A DNA stretch of 64,000 bases from contig JBGSBI010000006.1 in the NCBI GenBank assembly GCA_041730685.1, positions 1 to 64,000 of the forward strand, read 5' to 3'. The notes beneath the pieces are model-generated. The model worked only from the letters and a program-made list of their open reading frames with translations, made no database searches and had not been told where the DNA came from. Of the stretch, positions 8,549 to 16,058 are shown in pieces (positions within the stretch are counted from its first letter, which is position 1; each line of letters opens with the position of its first letter). The position numbers were made by a program, and so were the translations under genes. Source of the DNA: Verrucolacustris sp041730685 (GTDB taxonomy: Bacteria; Verrucomicrobiota; Verrucomicrobiia; Methylacidiphilales; Verrucolacustridaceae).

Positions 8549-9253
8549 TTAGTCGTTCGGAATGGGGCCAGGAATGATTTTATCGCTTTTGAGGATCTGC
8601 TCTTCCGTCGGGAGTCGAGGAACAGGGCCACCCCAGACGAGGCGCCAGGGTTTGCGGGCGACGGTGCCGACAAAAGTTTTTCCGTAGGTGGCGATGACTT
8701 TCATGTTTTCGAGAACGTTGCGGAGATCGAGAATGGCCTTATTGATGGCCGAATCATTTTTGGTAAGGAGGGTATTGACGCCGTCGAGCAGCTCTTTGCC
8801 GGAGGCCATGACTTCATCCAGATTGGCGGAGTGTTTGGCGTATAAAATTGTCCCCGGGGGAAGAGCGGGGTTATTCACGGGACCTGGGGTGAGATTGAGA
8901 TACTTTTCAGCTAGTACCGTATCGGAAATCACCGTCGCAGTTGTACCGACCCGAAGAATGGGAAGGGGATGACGAATTTCGACGACGACCCGAATCGAGC
9001 ATCCTGGGGATTCCTTGGTGCGCTCTTCATCGGTCAGTGGGCGGAGCGAACGGATCCGGCCTGCAATTGTGCCCGCATATCGGACCTGAGCCTGTCGATC
9101 GAGTCCGACCGCACTGGGAAGATCGATGGTCAATAAGCCTTTTGGGCGGTTGAGATCGGTCCCGGAGATTGCCAAGGAGAGGGCGCCCAAGAGAACTAAG
9201 CTGCAGAGAACGACTGTCACAGCGATGAGGATGTCGGAACGTACTTTTTTCAT
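8549..9253 (-). CDS. mlaD: MlaD-like MCE-domain protein
   Basis: A 234-residue inner-membrane-anchored protein with one N-terminal membrane segment (about 8-30) and a single MCE domain (about 38-125). The C-terminal part is helical (NLDEVMASGKELLDGVNTLL and beyond). MCE proteins form hexameric rings that bind lipid and hand it between the MlaFE transporter and periplasmic carriers. The gene lies 17 bases after mlaF, completing the core E-F-D transporter. No MlaC or MlaA homologue is seen in the window. Confidence 0.88.
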   Translation of the reverse strand: MKKVRSDILIAVTVVLCSLVLLGALSLAISGTDLNRPKGLLTIDLPSAVGLDRQAQVRYAGTIAGRIRSLRPLTDEERTKESPGCSIRVVVEIRHPLPILRVGTTATVISDTVLAEKYLNLTPGPVNNPALPPGTILYAKHSANLDEVMASGKELLDGVNTLLTKNDSAINKAILDLRNVLENMKVIATYGKTFVGTVARKPWRLVWGGPVPRLPTEEQILKSDKIIPGPIPND

Positions 9254-9270
9254 AATGGCAGGGTATCTAT

Positions 9271-10113
9271 TCAGCCCTCTTGGAGGAGATGTTTCAAGTA
9301 ATCATCTTGAGAAAGGCGGAAGGCAATAGGGCCGTCCGCCTCTCCGCGAACGAATTGTTGCAGGAAGGGGTCGGGGTTGGCTCGGATTTCGTCCGGGGTG
9401 CCCTCGGCGATAATCTCTCCTTGGCGGGGCCCGCTTCCCAGCATGAGCATATGAGTGGCGATACGAAAGCAACTGGTCATATCGTGACTAACGACGACGG
9501 CGGTGACGCCGATCTTGCGAGTACTATCGAGGGTCAACTGGTCAACCACGGCGGTCATGACGGGGTCGAGTCCGGAGGTGGGTTCGTCACTGAAAAGAAG
9601 TTCGGGATCGAGAGCGAGGGCACGAGCAAGGCCGACCCGTTTTCTCATCCCTCCACTCAGCTCGGCGGGTTTAAAATTCTCAAAGCCAGTCAGGCCAACA
9701 AGTTCGAGCTTCATTTTAACAACCATCTCGATGAGCGAGGGGTCGACTTGGCTATGTTCCTGGAGGGGGAGGGCAATATTTTCACCGACGGTCATGGATT
9801 GGAAAAGGGCTCCGAACTGGAAGTTCATACCGAACCGAAGACGAATTCGGTCCAACTCCTGAGAGGATGCTTTCGTGATATCCTCCCCGAAAAGGTGGAC
9901 CGATCCCGAGGTGGGTTTTTGGGCGCCAATGAGAATGCGCAGAAGGGTAGTTTTTCCGCAACCGCTCCCCCCCATAATGACAAAAGTTTCGCCTTTGCGG
10001 ACTTTGAAATTTAGTCCGTTGAGGACGGCCCGACCATTGTACGATTGAACAAGATCCTTCACTTCGAGGATCACGTCTGAGGAGGGATTCGTTTTCTTTG
10101 GCGTTGGGCTCAT
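9271..10113 (-). CDS. mlaF: MlaF-like ABC transporter ATP-binding protein
   Basis: A 280-residue ABC ATPase with Walker A GGSGCGKTT (48-56), signature LSGGMRKR (152-159) and Walker B with LLFSDEPTSGLDP (172-184). The GGMRKR signature variant is typical of MlaF/Mkl ATPases that power MCE-linked phospholipid transport. The C-terminal tail of about 40 residues resembles the regulatory handshake region of MlaF. Its ATG overlaps the mlaE stop, so permease and ATPase are translationally coupled. Confidence 0.93.
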   Translation of the reverse strand: MSPTPKKTNPSSDVILEVKDLVQSYNGRAVLNGLNFKVRKGETFVIMGGSGCGKTTLLRILIGAQKPTSGSVHLFGEDITKASSQELDRIRLRFGMNFQFGALFQSMTVGENIALPLQEHSQVDPSLIEMVVKMKLELVGLTGFENFKPAELSGGMRKRVGLARALALDPELLFSDEPTSGLDPVMTAVVDQLTLDSTRKIGVTAVVVSHDMTSCFRIATHMLMLGSGPRQGEIIAEGTPDEIRANPDPFLQQFVRGEADGPIAFRLSQDDYLKHLLQEG

Positions 10114-10892
10114 AGGATAAAGAAAAACAATCCAGTGAGGATGGTATCAGCAATGATGATCCATAAGATCGAGTAAACCACGGCAGACGTGGTGGCACGG
10201 CCGACTCCTTCCGCACCTCCCTCCACATTCAGTCCCTGATAGCAGGCAGTGGTAATGATAATGTGTGCAAAAACGGCGGTTTTAATGATCCCAGAGTAGA
10301 GATCCCAAAGTTCCGGTCGCTGCATAGCCCGGATGATGTAAAAAGAACTCGGCATGCCCATTTCCAGAGTGCAGACTGCCCAACCGCCCACGAGGCCCAC
10401 ACAATTTCCAAAGATTGTCATGCAGGGGAGCATAATCATCAGAGCAATATAACGGGGAACGACGAGGTAGCGGATCGGATCGATGGCCATGACTCGGAGC
10501 GCTTCAATCTCCTCATTGACCTTCATGGTACCGAGTTCTGCTGCCACGGCGGAGCCGCTTCGCCCCACGACGATGATGGCCACGAGGAGTGGACCTAGTT
10601 CACGCATCAGACTAAGGGACACGAGGTCGGGAATGAAGCTGTCGGCCCCCATTTTTCCGAGTTCGGTCGAGCTTTGCATGGCAAGAATGAATCCGACGCT
10701 GAGTGAGACCAGGCTGGCCATGGGTATGGCTTGAACCCCGATCCGGATGATTTGTGAGAGAATTTGAGATGGAACGATAATCCCAGGGCGAGTGAAGCCG
10801 TAGAGAATCCAGGCGAAAATGCGCAGGTTCAGCAGTCCGTATGTCAGCCTGGAACCGCCGGCGTTGAGGAGGCTTTCGAACGAGAATTTCAA
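10110..10892 (-). CDS. mlaE: MlaE-like ABC transporter permease
   Basis: A 260-residue integral membrane permease of the MlaE/YrbE family, with about five membrane segments. The family signature RELGPLLVAIIVVGRSGSAV lies at 98-117. It is followed by AAELGTMKVNEEIEAL and the conserved glycine cluster GGAEGVGRATTSAVV near 225-239. It forms the membrane core of the lipid transporter that keeps outer-membrane asymmetry. It overlaps both the STAS gene upstream and mlaF downstream by four bases. Confidence 0.93.
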   Translation of the reverse strand: MKFSFESLLNAGGSRLTYGLLNLRIFAWILYGFTRPGIIVPSQILSQIIRIGVQAIPMASLVSLSVGFILAMQSSTELGKMGADSFIPDLVSLSLMRELGPLLVAIIVVGRSGSAVAAELGTMKVNEEIEALRVMAIDPIRYLVVPRYIALMIMLPCMTIFGNCVGLVGGWAVCTLEMGMPSSFYIIRAMQRPELWDLYSGIIKTAVFAHIIITTACYQGLNVEGGAEGVGRATTSAVVYSILWIIIADTILTGLFFFIL

Positions 10893-11236
10893 GCGGAACC
10901 ACCGGCCAAAGCTTTCCGTGCCTCGGCCTGATCGGGGAAGATCGCGAAGACTTCGCTGAGGCGGACGAGGTCGAAAGAGCTGCGTACCCGGGGAACGAGG
11001 GAGCAGATCGCCATTTTTCCAGAGTAGGCTTTCGAGCTTTGATAGTACTCAATGAGAGTCGCTAAGCCGGAAGAGTCGACATAGGGAACGGCGGCAAAGT
11101 CCAATAGAAGTCGGAGGGTTTTCGCTTTGGCCTTGTCGCGTAAAATGGTGCGGAGGGCGGGTGAATGATTTAAATCGATTTCACCTGAGACGACTAGGAT
11201 GAGGAGTGAACTCTCGGTTGTTTCTTTAATCTCCAT
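10889..11236 (-). CDS. STAS-domain protein (MlaB or anti-sigma antagonist type)
   Basis: A 115-residue single STAS domain with the conserved phospho-site loop VPYVDSSGLATLIE (50-63), where S55 or S56 is the likely phosphorylated serine. STAS proteins either act as MlaB, binding MlaF inside the transporter, or as RsbV/SpoIIAA antagonists in partner switching. Position as first gene before mlaE favours MlaB. The intact DSSG motif and the RsbW-like gene four genes downstream favour regulation by phosphorylation. Both could be true. It heads the operon, with a strong promoter candidate. Confidence 0.85.
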   Translation of the reverse strand: MEIKETTESSLLILVVSGEIDLNHSPALRTILRDKAKAKTLRLLLDFAAVPYVDSSGLATLIEYYQSSKAYSGKMAICSLVPRVRSSFDLVRLSEVFAIFPDQAEARKALAGGSA

Positions 11237-11245
11237 GGAGGGTGA

Positions 11246-11274
11246 ATCATAACGGATAGGGTCGTTCTGCCCAA
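11246..11274 (-). promoter_or_regulatory. Putative promoter of the STAS-mla operon
   Basis: On the minus strand TTGGGC (11269-11274) and TATGAT (11246-11251) are spaced by 17 bases. The -10 box ends nine bases before the ATG. The predicted transcript start would leave a leader of only a few bases. Confidence 0.45.
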
Positions 11275-11333
11275 GCGCAAAGGAGGACTATTTCACTGGT
11301 CGAAAGGAAGGTTTGGGGACAACCTTTTGATTC

Positions 11334-11822
11334 ATGAATCTTTTAAAAATATTCCAAACCCCACCGATGGACTCCCAGCTGCAAATTGTTTCTGGAGTTC
11401 CTGTGTTTCGGGAGTGTACTCGGACCGAGCTGGAGGCCTTACGTTTGCATTTGCATGAGCGCAAGTTTCTAGCAGGCGAAATCGTTTTCGATGAGGGGGA
11501 ACAAGGGGAGGGCATGTATGTCGTGATCAGCGGAAAATTACGCGCCACCCGCAAGGGACTTTTAAAGAAGAAGACCTTGGGATATATCCAGGTGGGAGAG
11601 TGCTTCGGGGAGATGGCTTTACTGGAGGCGGGGCCGAGAGTGGCGACGGTGTTTGCCGAGGAGGCGACTACCGTGCTGGCGATGTTCAGGCCTGAGTTGG
11701 TCCAACTGGCTGAATCGCGTCCACGCTTGGGGTACAAGATTGCGCGAGGGGTGGCCCTGGTGATGGAGGCCCGCTTACGGCGGATCGCCGAGGGACAACC
11801 TGAGGAGGTTGCGGCTACGTGA
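11334..11822 (+). CDS. Cyclic nucleotide-binding domain protein
   Basis: A 162-residue protein with one cNMP-binding beta-barrel (about 20-135). The phosphate-binding cassette FGEMALLEAGPRVAT (91-105) keeps the Gly-Glu and Arg positions expected for nucleotide binding. There is no C-terminal helix-turn-helix, so it is not a Crp-type transcription factor by itself. Its stop overlaps the start of the AI-2E-family permease gene, suggesting that it is a soluble regulatory partner of that membrane protein. The start at 11334 is not certain, because a second ATG lies at 11367. Confidence 0.83.
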   Translation: MNLLKIFQTPPMDSQLQIVSGVPVFRECTRTELEALRLHLHERKFLAGEIVFDEGEQGEGMYVVISGKLRATRKGLLKKKTLGYIQVGECFGEMALLEAGPRVATVFAEEATTVLAMFRPELVQLAESRPRLGYKIARGVALVMEARLRRIAEGQPEEVAAT

Positions 11823-12973
11823 AGGATGAGTTTCCTACCGAGAGATCCCTCGAGCACCCGATTATCTGGGTGGCGGTGATTGCGGGGGCCCTTGGTTCGA
11901 TTATTTTACTGAATGCGGTGGCCTGGTTGGCCTTTCCTCTGGTTCTGGCCATTGTACTTTATTATCTTGTGCAGCCCCTGCTTCAGCGATTGCAACTGTC
12001 GGGGGTCACGCCGAACCAAGCCCTAGGGATATTTTTGGGGGCTGCCACAATTTTGACTCTGATCGCCTCGGTCACCATTCTTCCGGCTCTCTTTAACTCT
12101 CTGGCCGATCTACAAAACCAACTTCCAGAATACTGGGCTCGCCTGCAGTCCGTTTTGCATGGCAACCTGTTGGCGATTGAGGGGCGGTTTCACTTTGCGA
12201 AAAAGGCAGGTCTGGCGGATGGGTTGCAGGGCCAGATTGATCATTTTGTTGCGGGATCAGGGAAGGCCTACTTGGCCGACTCGATTCTTTTTTTGGTTCA
12301 CTGGTTGCCCAGTCTTCTGTTGGTGCCGTTCCTCACTTTTTTCTTTCTGCGGGATGGAACTGCGTTTCATCGTTTAATTCTACGGGCCGTCCCAAACGCT
12401 TTCTTTGAGAAAACCCTACTTCTGTTTGATCGGATGGATGGTCAGATGCGCGCGTACTTTCGTGGGATGTTTGGTCTGACGTTGCTGGACACAGTGAGTT
12501 TGGGGTTGGGCTTGTGGTTTCTTGGGCATGGGGCAGGGGTTTTTGGTTTTTGGGATGCGATGTTTTTGGGATTAATTTGTGCGGTTTTCGCTTGGGTTCC
12601 ATACGTGGGATCGGCGCTGGGCGGGTTGGTGGCGGTGGCGACGTGCGCGGTCAAAGCGCCTAACGAGGGGGGGTTGCTTTTCTCGGTTGTGCTTCTTTTT
12701 CTGGGAGTTCGTTTATTAGATGAGTTTGTCTACACGCCGATGACGGTAGGAAGAGCCTTGCGAATGCATCCTTTGATTACGGTGATGATGATTTTTTCAG
12801 GGGGAATGTTGGGTGGGGTCTATGGACTACTTTTAGCCATGCCCCTGATTGGGATTTTTATGGTGTTGGGGCAGATGTATGGAGAAATCTGGTTTGACCC
12901 ACGACTTCGGGCGCGGCAACAGGCACGCAATCTCTTGGAAAAGAGATTGGCTTCCAAAGACTTGGAGCTTTGA
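11819..12973 (+). CDS. AI-2E/PerM family membrane protein
   Basis: A 384-residue polytopic membrane protein of the AI-2E transporter (PerM, UPF0118) family. It has about eight hydrophobic segments and conserved family features in the second half (PLLLVPFLTFFFLRDG, then WVPYVGSALGG and the terminal GGMLGGVYGLLLAMPLIG). Members export signals or ions or act as sodium/proton antiporters, and the substrate here is unknown. The GTG start overlaps the upstream cNMP gene, giving a coupled sensor-permease pair. Confidence 0.85.
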   Translation: MKDEFPTERSLEHPIIWVAVIAGALGSIILLNAVAWLAFPLVLAIVLYYLVQPLLQRLQLSGVTPNQALGIFLGAATILTLIASVTILPALFNSLADLQNQLPEYWARLQSVLHGNLLAIEGRFHFAKKAGLADGLQGQIDHFVAGSGKAYLADSILFLVHWLPSLLLVPFLTFFFLRDGTAFHRLILRAVPNAFFEKTLLLFDRMDGQMRAYFRGMFGLTLLDTVSLGLGLWFLGHGAGVFGFWDAMFLGLICAVFAWVPYVGSALGGLVAVATCAVKAPNEGGLLFSVVLLFLGVRLLDEFVYTPMTVGRALRMHPLITVMMIFSGGMLGGVYGLLLAMPLIGIFMVLGQMYGEIWFDPRLRARQQARNLLEKRLASKDLEL

Positions 12974-13035
12974 CCTGGGCCGATTGCCTCGGCGGGAAAC
13001 TTGCCCCCTGAGGATGGTCTAGGGCAGAATGCGGG

Positions 13036-13362
13036 ATGGCTAAATCTAAGACTAAAAAAGCGACCCGGAAAGGGACAGCAACCAAGGTAACCCACGACAT
13101 TCGTGAGGTGATCTCTCATGCAGAGGAGCTGCTGCAGGCCACGGCGGGAGACCTAGGAGAAAAGGCACGGGAGGTGCGTGCCCAGTTGAGTCATAAACTG
13201 GAAGCGGCACGGGAAAAATTTAAGAACCTCGATGATGTAAAAGAGGCTGCGGAAGAGGGAATGAAGGAAGCGGATCGTGTGATTCGCAAGCATCCCTACG
13301 AGTCGGTCGGCGTTGCCTTGGTAGCGGGACTGATTTTGGGGGCATTGTTGAGCCGTCGCTAA
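13036..13362 (+). CDS. DUF883 family protein (YqjD/ElaB-like)
   Basis: A 108-residue protein with a basic N-terminus, a long amphipathic coiled-coil (about 22-78) and a single C-terminal membrane anchor (about 88-105), with GLILGALLSRR at the end. This is the DUF883 pattern. The E. coli relatives YqjD and ElaB are inner-membrane proteins that bind ribosomes in stationary phase. It is followed by a YqjE-like and a YqjK-like gene, the same order as in enterobacteria. Confidence 0.82.
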   Translation: MAKSKTKKATRKGTATKVTHDIREVISHAEELLQATAGDLGEKAREVRAQLSHKLEAAREKFKNLDDVKEAAEEGMKEADRVIRKHPYESVGVALVAGLILGALLSRR

Positions 13363-13377
13363 GAAAAATACTATTTT

Positions 13378-13743
13378 ATGATTTCTGCCCTTCGTGATTT
13401 AGCGCTGACTTCGGTTAAAATGGTGGAGGAGCGGCTTCGTCTTCTTGGAGCCGAGCTCCAGGAAGAAAAGTGGCGGGCGGTGGAGGCGATTCTTTGGCTG
13501 GCGGTGGCGCTTGGTCTGGGAGCGTTGGCTCTGTTGGTCGCCTCGCTGGCGGTGGTGCTTTCGGTTTGGCCTGATCCTCAGGCAAGGATTTTGGCGTTAG
13601 TGGGATTAGCTTTGCTCTACGGTTTGGGAGCGTTGGCTGCCTATCTGAGGATGCGAAAACGGATTCAAGGGGACGGCCTGCCCTTCTCGGATACGGTGGC
13701 AGAATTCCAGAGGGACCGGGAATGGTTGAGCTCGCGGCGCTGA
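13378..13743 (+). CDS. YqjE-like (DUF1469) membrane protein
   Basis: A 121-residue protein with two hydrophobic segments (about 38-62 and 70-92) and charged ends, matching the YqjE/DUF1469 holin-like family. The role is unknown. It lies 15 bases after the DUF883 gene and its end overlaps the next frame by 22 bases. Confidence 0.75.
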   Translation: MISALRDLALTSVKMVEERLRLLGAELQEEKWRAVEAILWLAVALGLGALALLVASLAVVLSVWPDPQARILALVGLALLYGLGALAAYLRMRKRIQGDGLPFSDTVAEFQRDREWLSSRR

Positions 13744-14030
13744 CTCAGGCTCGGACGACTCGCCTGGCTTGTCAGGCCTCCTCTCGGAGAGCTGGCTGGG
13801 AGTTCCGTCGCGCCTGTGCGGGGGCGGCCTCGATTGGTGAATGGATCGATGGGGGCGAGAATGTTTTGCGCTTAGGGAGTCAGTGGGGCGGGCTGGGAAT
13901 GGCGGCGGCTTCTCTTTTTTATCCTGGGAAGAAAGCGGCAGGGCACGGAGTGGGCCTGGGCCGCCGACTGTTGGCGGGCGTTCGGCTTTGCCAACAAATT
14001 TCGCAAGTCTGGTCGCGCCGACAGAGTTGA
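13722..14030 (+). CDS. Small basic protein, YqjK-like
   Basis: A 102-residue basic protein with one weakly hydrophobic centre (about 58-68) and clustered arginines. Sequence similarity to YqjK is slight. Assignment rests mainly on position as the third gene after YqjD-like and YqjE-like genes, plus a similar RRAGWEFRR and GLGRRLLAGVRL pattern. The start overlaps the YqjE gene by 22 bases. It could also be a chance frame, but the region before proB is otherwise empty. Confidence 0.5.
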   Translation: MVELAALTQARTTRLACQASSRRAGWEFRRACAGAASIGEWIDGGENVLRLGSQWGGLGMAAASLFYPGKKAAGHGVGLGRRLLAGVRLCQQISQVWSRRQS

Positions 14031-14049
14031 GGCGAGCTGAGGGCATTTG

Positions 14050-14817
14050 ATGAGACTGGTAATTAAAATTGGCAGTAGCCTGGTGGCGGCGGAGAAGGGG
14101 GGGTTAGCGCATGGGCAGATGCGGCGTTGGGCGAAGCAGATTGCGGGGCTTCGCCGATCTGGGCATGAGGTGATTTTGGTCAGTTCGGGGGCGATTCGTG
14201 CGGGAATGCAGGCTTTGGGCTTGCGCCAGCGTCCGACTTCGCGCCCTGAGATGCAGGCCTGTGCCACGATTGGGCAGCCTCTTTTAATGAAGGCGTATGG
14301 GGCGGCGTTGGCCCCTGATGGTTTTGTGGTAGCGCAGATTCTTTTGACTTCTTGGGATCTGGATAGTCGGCGGATCTACGCGAATACCCGAGCCACTTTG
14401 CATACTTTGCTCCAACTGAAGAAGTGCGTACCCATTTTCAACGAGAACGATGCACTCTCCTTTGAAGAGATTGCCTTGCTCAACGCCTTCGGGGATAACG
14501 ACCGACTTTCGGCGCAGGTGGCGATTCTGGCTCGGGCTGATCGTCTAGTGATTTTAACCGATGCGCCTGGCTTGATGAGCAAGCCCGATGGCAGTGGCGA
14601 GTTGATTCGGCGGGTGAAGAAGATCGATGCGGCGACTTTGGCCTGCGCGGGCGGGGCGGGGAGCGCGGCTTCGGTGGGGGGGATGCTTTCTAAGCTGGAG
14701 GCGGCGAGAGTTGCCATGAGCCGAGGAATTCCTGTGGTGATCGCGGATGGGCGAGAGACCGATGTTGTGCGGAAAAGTGTTCTGCGGGTTCCTCCGGGAA
14801 CTTGGGTCGCCAAATGA
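14050..14817 (+). CDS. proB: Glutamate 5-kinase, catalytic domain only
   Basis: Catalyses ATP-dependent phosphorylation of glutamate, the first step of proline synthesis. The 255-residue product has the amino acid kinase fold: VIKIGSSLV at the start, VSSGAIRAG, and NENDALSF with FGDNDRLSAQVA. It ends after the kinase domain, so the C-terminal PUA domain of the E. coli-type enzyme (about 367 residues) is absent. The ATG at 14050 is preferred over an in-frame TTG at 14047. Its stop overlaps the proA start. Confidence 0.93.
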   Translation: MRLVIKIGSSLVAAEKGGLAHGQMRRWAKQIAGLRRSGHEVILVSSGAIRAGMQALGLRQRPTSRPEMQACATIGQPLLMKAYGAALAPDGFVVAQILLTSWDLDSRRIYANTRATLHTLLQLKKCVPIFNENDALSFEEIALLNAFGDNDRLSAQVAILARADRLVILTDAPGLMSKPDGSGELIRRVKKIDAATLACAGGAGSAASVGGMLSKLEAARVAMSRGIPVVIADGRETDVVRKSVLRVPPGTWVAK

Positions 14818-16058
14818 GCACGGTGGCGGAACTCGCCGACCGCGCGAAAGTTGCCTCCCGTCCGCTGGCTCGGCTCTCCACCAAAAAGAAGAATGCTCTT
14901 CTGCTCGCGGTGGCGGAACAGTTGGAGGCACGAGAGAAAGAGATTCTCCAAGCCAACCGAGGAGATGTGCAGACCGCGAAAGAGACGGGACTATCTGGGG
15001 CTTTACTCGATCGGCTGGAGTTGAATCCGAAACGATTTGCCGAGATGGTCGAAGGGGTAAAAAAGGTAGCGACCTTGCCCGATCCGGTGGGGGAAGTGCT
15101 CCGAAAATGGAAGCAGCCGAATGGATTGGAGATTTCTAAGATTCGAGTACCGCTAGGGCTAATTGGAATTATTTATGAGTCACGGCCGAACGTGACGGTG
15201 GATAGTGCGGTTCTCTGCCTGAAAACGGGTAATGCAACTTTGCTTCGCGGCGGGCGGGAAGCGAAGGCAAGCAACAGTGCTTTAGCTAGTGCCTTGAGTG
15301 AGGCGGCGGTGAAGCAGGGTTTACCGCCGGAAGTTGTTGCTTTGGTGGAAAATGAAGGGAGGGAAAGTATTCCTGAGATGTGTCGATTGGAGGGAGTACT
15401 CGATCTGCTTATCCCGCGAGGGGGGCCTGGGTTGATTGCGGCAGTCTTGGAGCATGCTCGGGTTCCGGTGATTCAGCATGCGGATGGGGTTTGTCATATT
15501 TTCGTCCACGGTGCAGCGGATCCTGCCATGGCGGAGGCGATTACGATCAACGCTAAGTGTCAGCGGCCAGCGACTTGTAATGCGGCAGAGACGCTCTTGG
15601 TCGATCGGCTGGGGGCAGAAAAAATTCTACCTCGATTAGTCAAGGCACTCCGAGCTCAAGGGGTGAAACTTTTCGGAGATGAGGCGGCCTCGAAGGCGGC
15701 GGGAGAAAAGTTAGTCGTGCCTGAAAGCTGGAAGAGGGAGTATCTCGATTTGACCATGGCCATTAGGGTGGTGGATGGAGTGGAGGGGGCGCTAGAGCAT
15801 TTAGAGAAATACGGGAGCCATCATTCGGACGCGATTGTCACGGAGGATCAGGAAGCGGCGGAGCAATTTTTGCAGGGAGCGGATTCTGCCGCGGTTTATT
15901 GGAATGCCTCCACCCGCTTTACGGATGGGGCGGAGTTTGGCTTTGGAGCTGAGATTGGCATCAGCACAGGTAAAATTCATGCCCGAGGACCGATGGGGTT
16001 GGAGGAGTTAACCTCCTATAAATACGTTGTCACCGGGCGAGGCCAGTTGCGGAAGTGA
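14814..16058 (+). CDS. proA: Gamma-glutamyl phosphate reductase
   Basis: A 414-residue NADPH-dependent enzyme that reduces glutamyl phosphate to glutamate semialdehyde, the second step of proline synthesis. Family motifs include IYESRPNVTVD (120-130), the catalytic cysteine in QRPATCNA (C255) and ESWKREYLDLTMA. The ATG at 14814 overlaps the proB stop and is chosen over an upstream in-frame TTG. The 3' end overlaps the GTG of the GH-GT2 fusion, so proline synthesis is linked in one transcript to a glycan gene. Confidence 0.95.
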   Translation: MSTVAELADRAKVASRPLARLSTKKKNALLLAVAEQLEAREKEILQANRGDVQTAKETGLSGALLDRLELNPKRFAEMVEGVKKVATLPDPVGEVLRKWKQPNGLEISKIRVPLGLIGIIYESRPNVTVDSAVLCLKTGNATLLRGGREAKASNSALASALSEAAVKQGLPPEVVALVENEGRESIPEMCRLEGVLDLLIPRGGPGLIAAVLEHARVPVIQHADGVCHIFVHGAADPAMAEAITINAKCQRPATCNAAETLLVDRLGAEKILPRLVKALRAQGVKLFGDEAASKAAGEKLVVPESWKREYLDLTMAIRVVDGVEGALEHLEKYGSHHSDAIVTEDQEAAEQFLQGADSAAVYWNASTRFTDGAEFGFGAEIGISTGKIHARGPMGLEELTSYKYVVTGRGQLRK

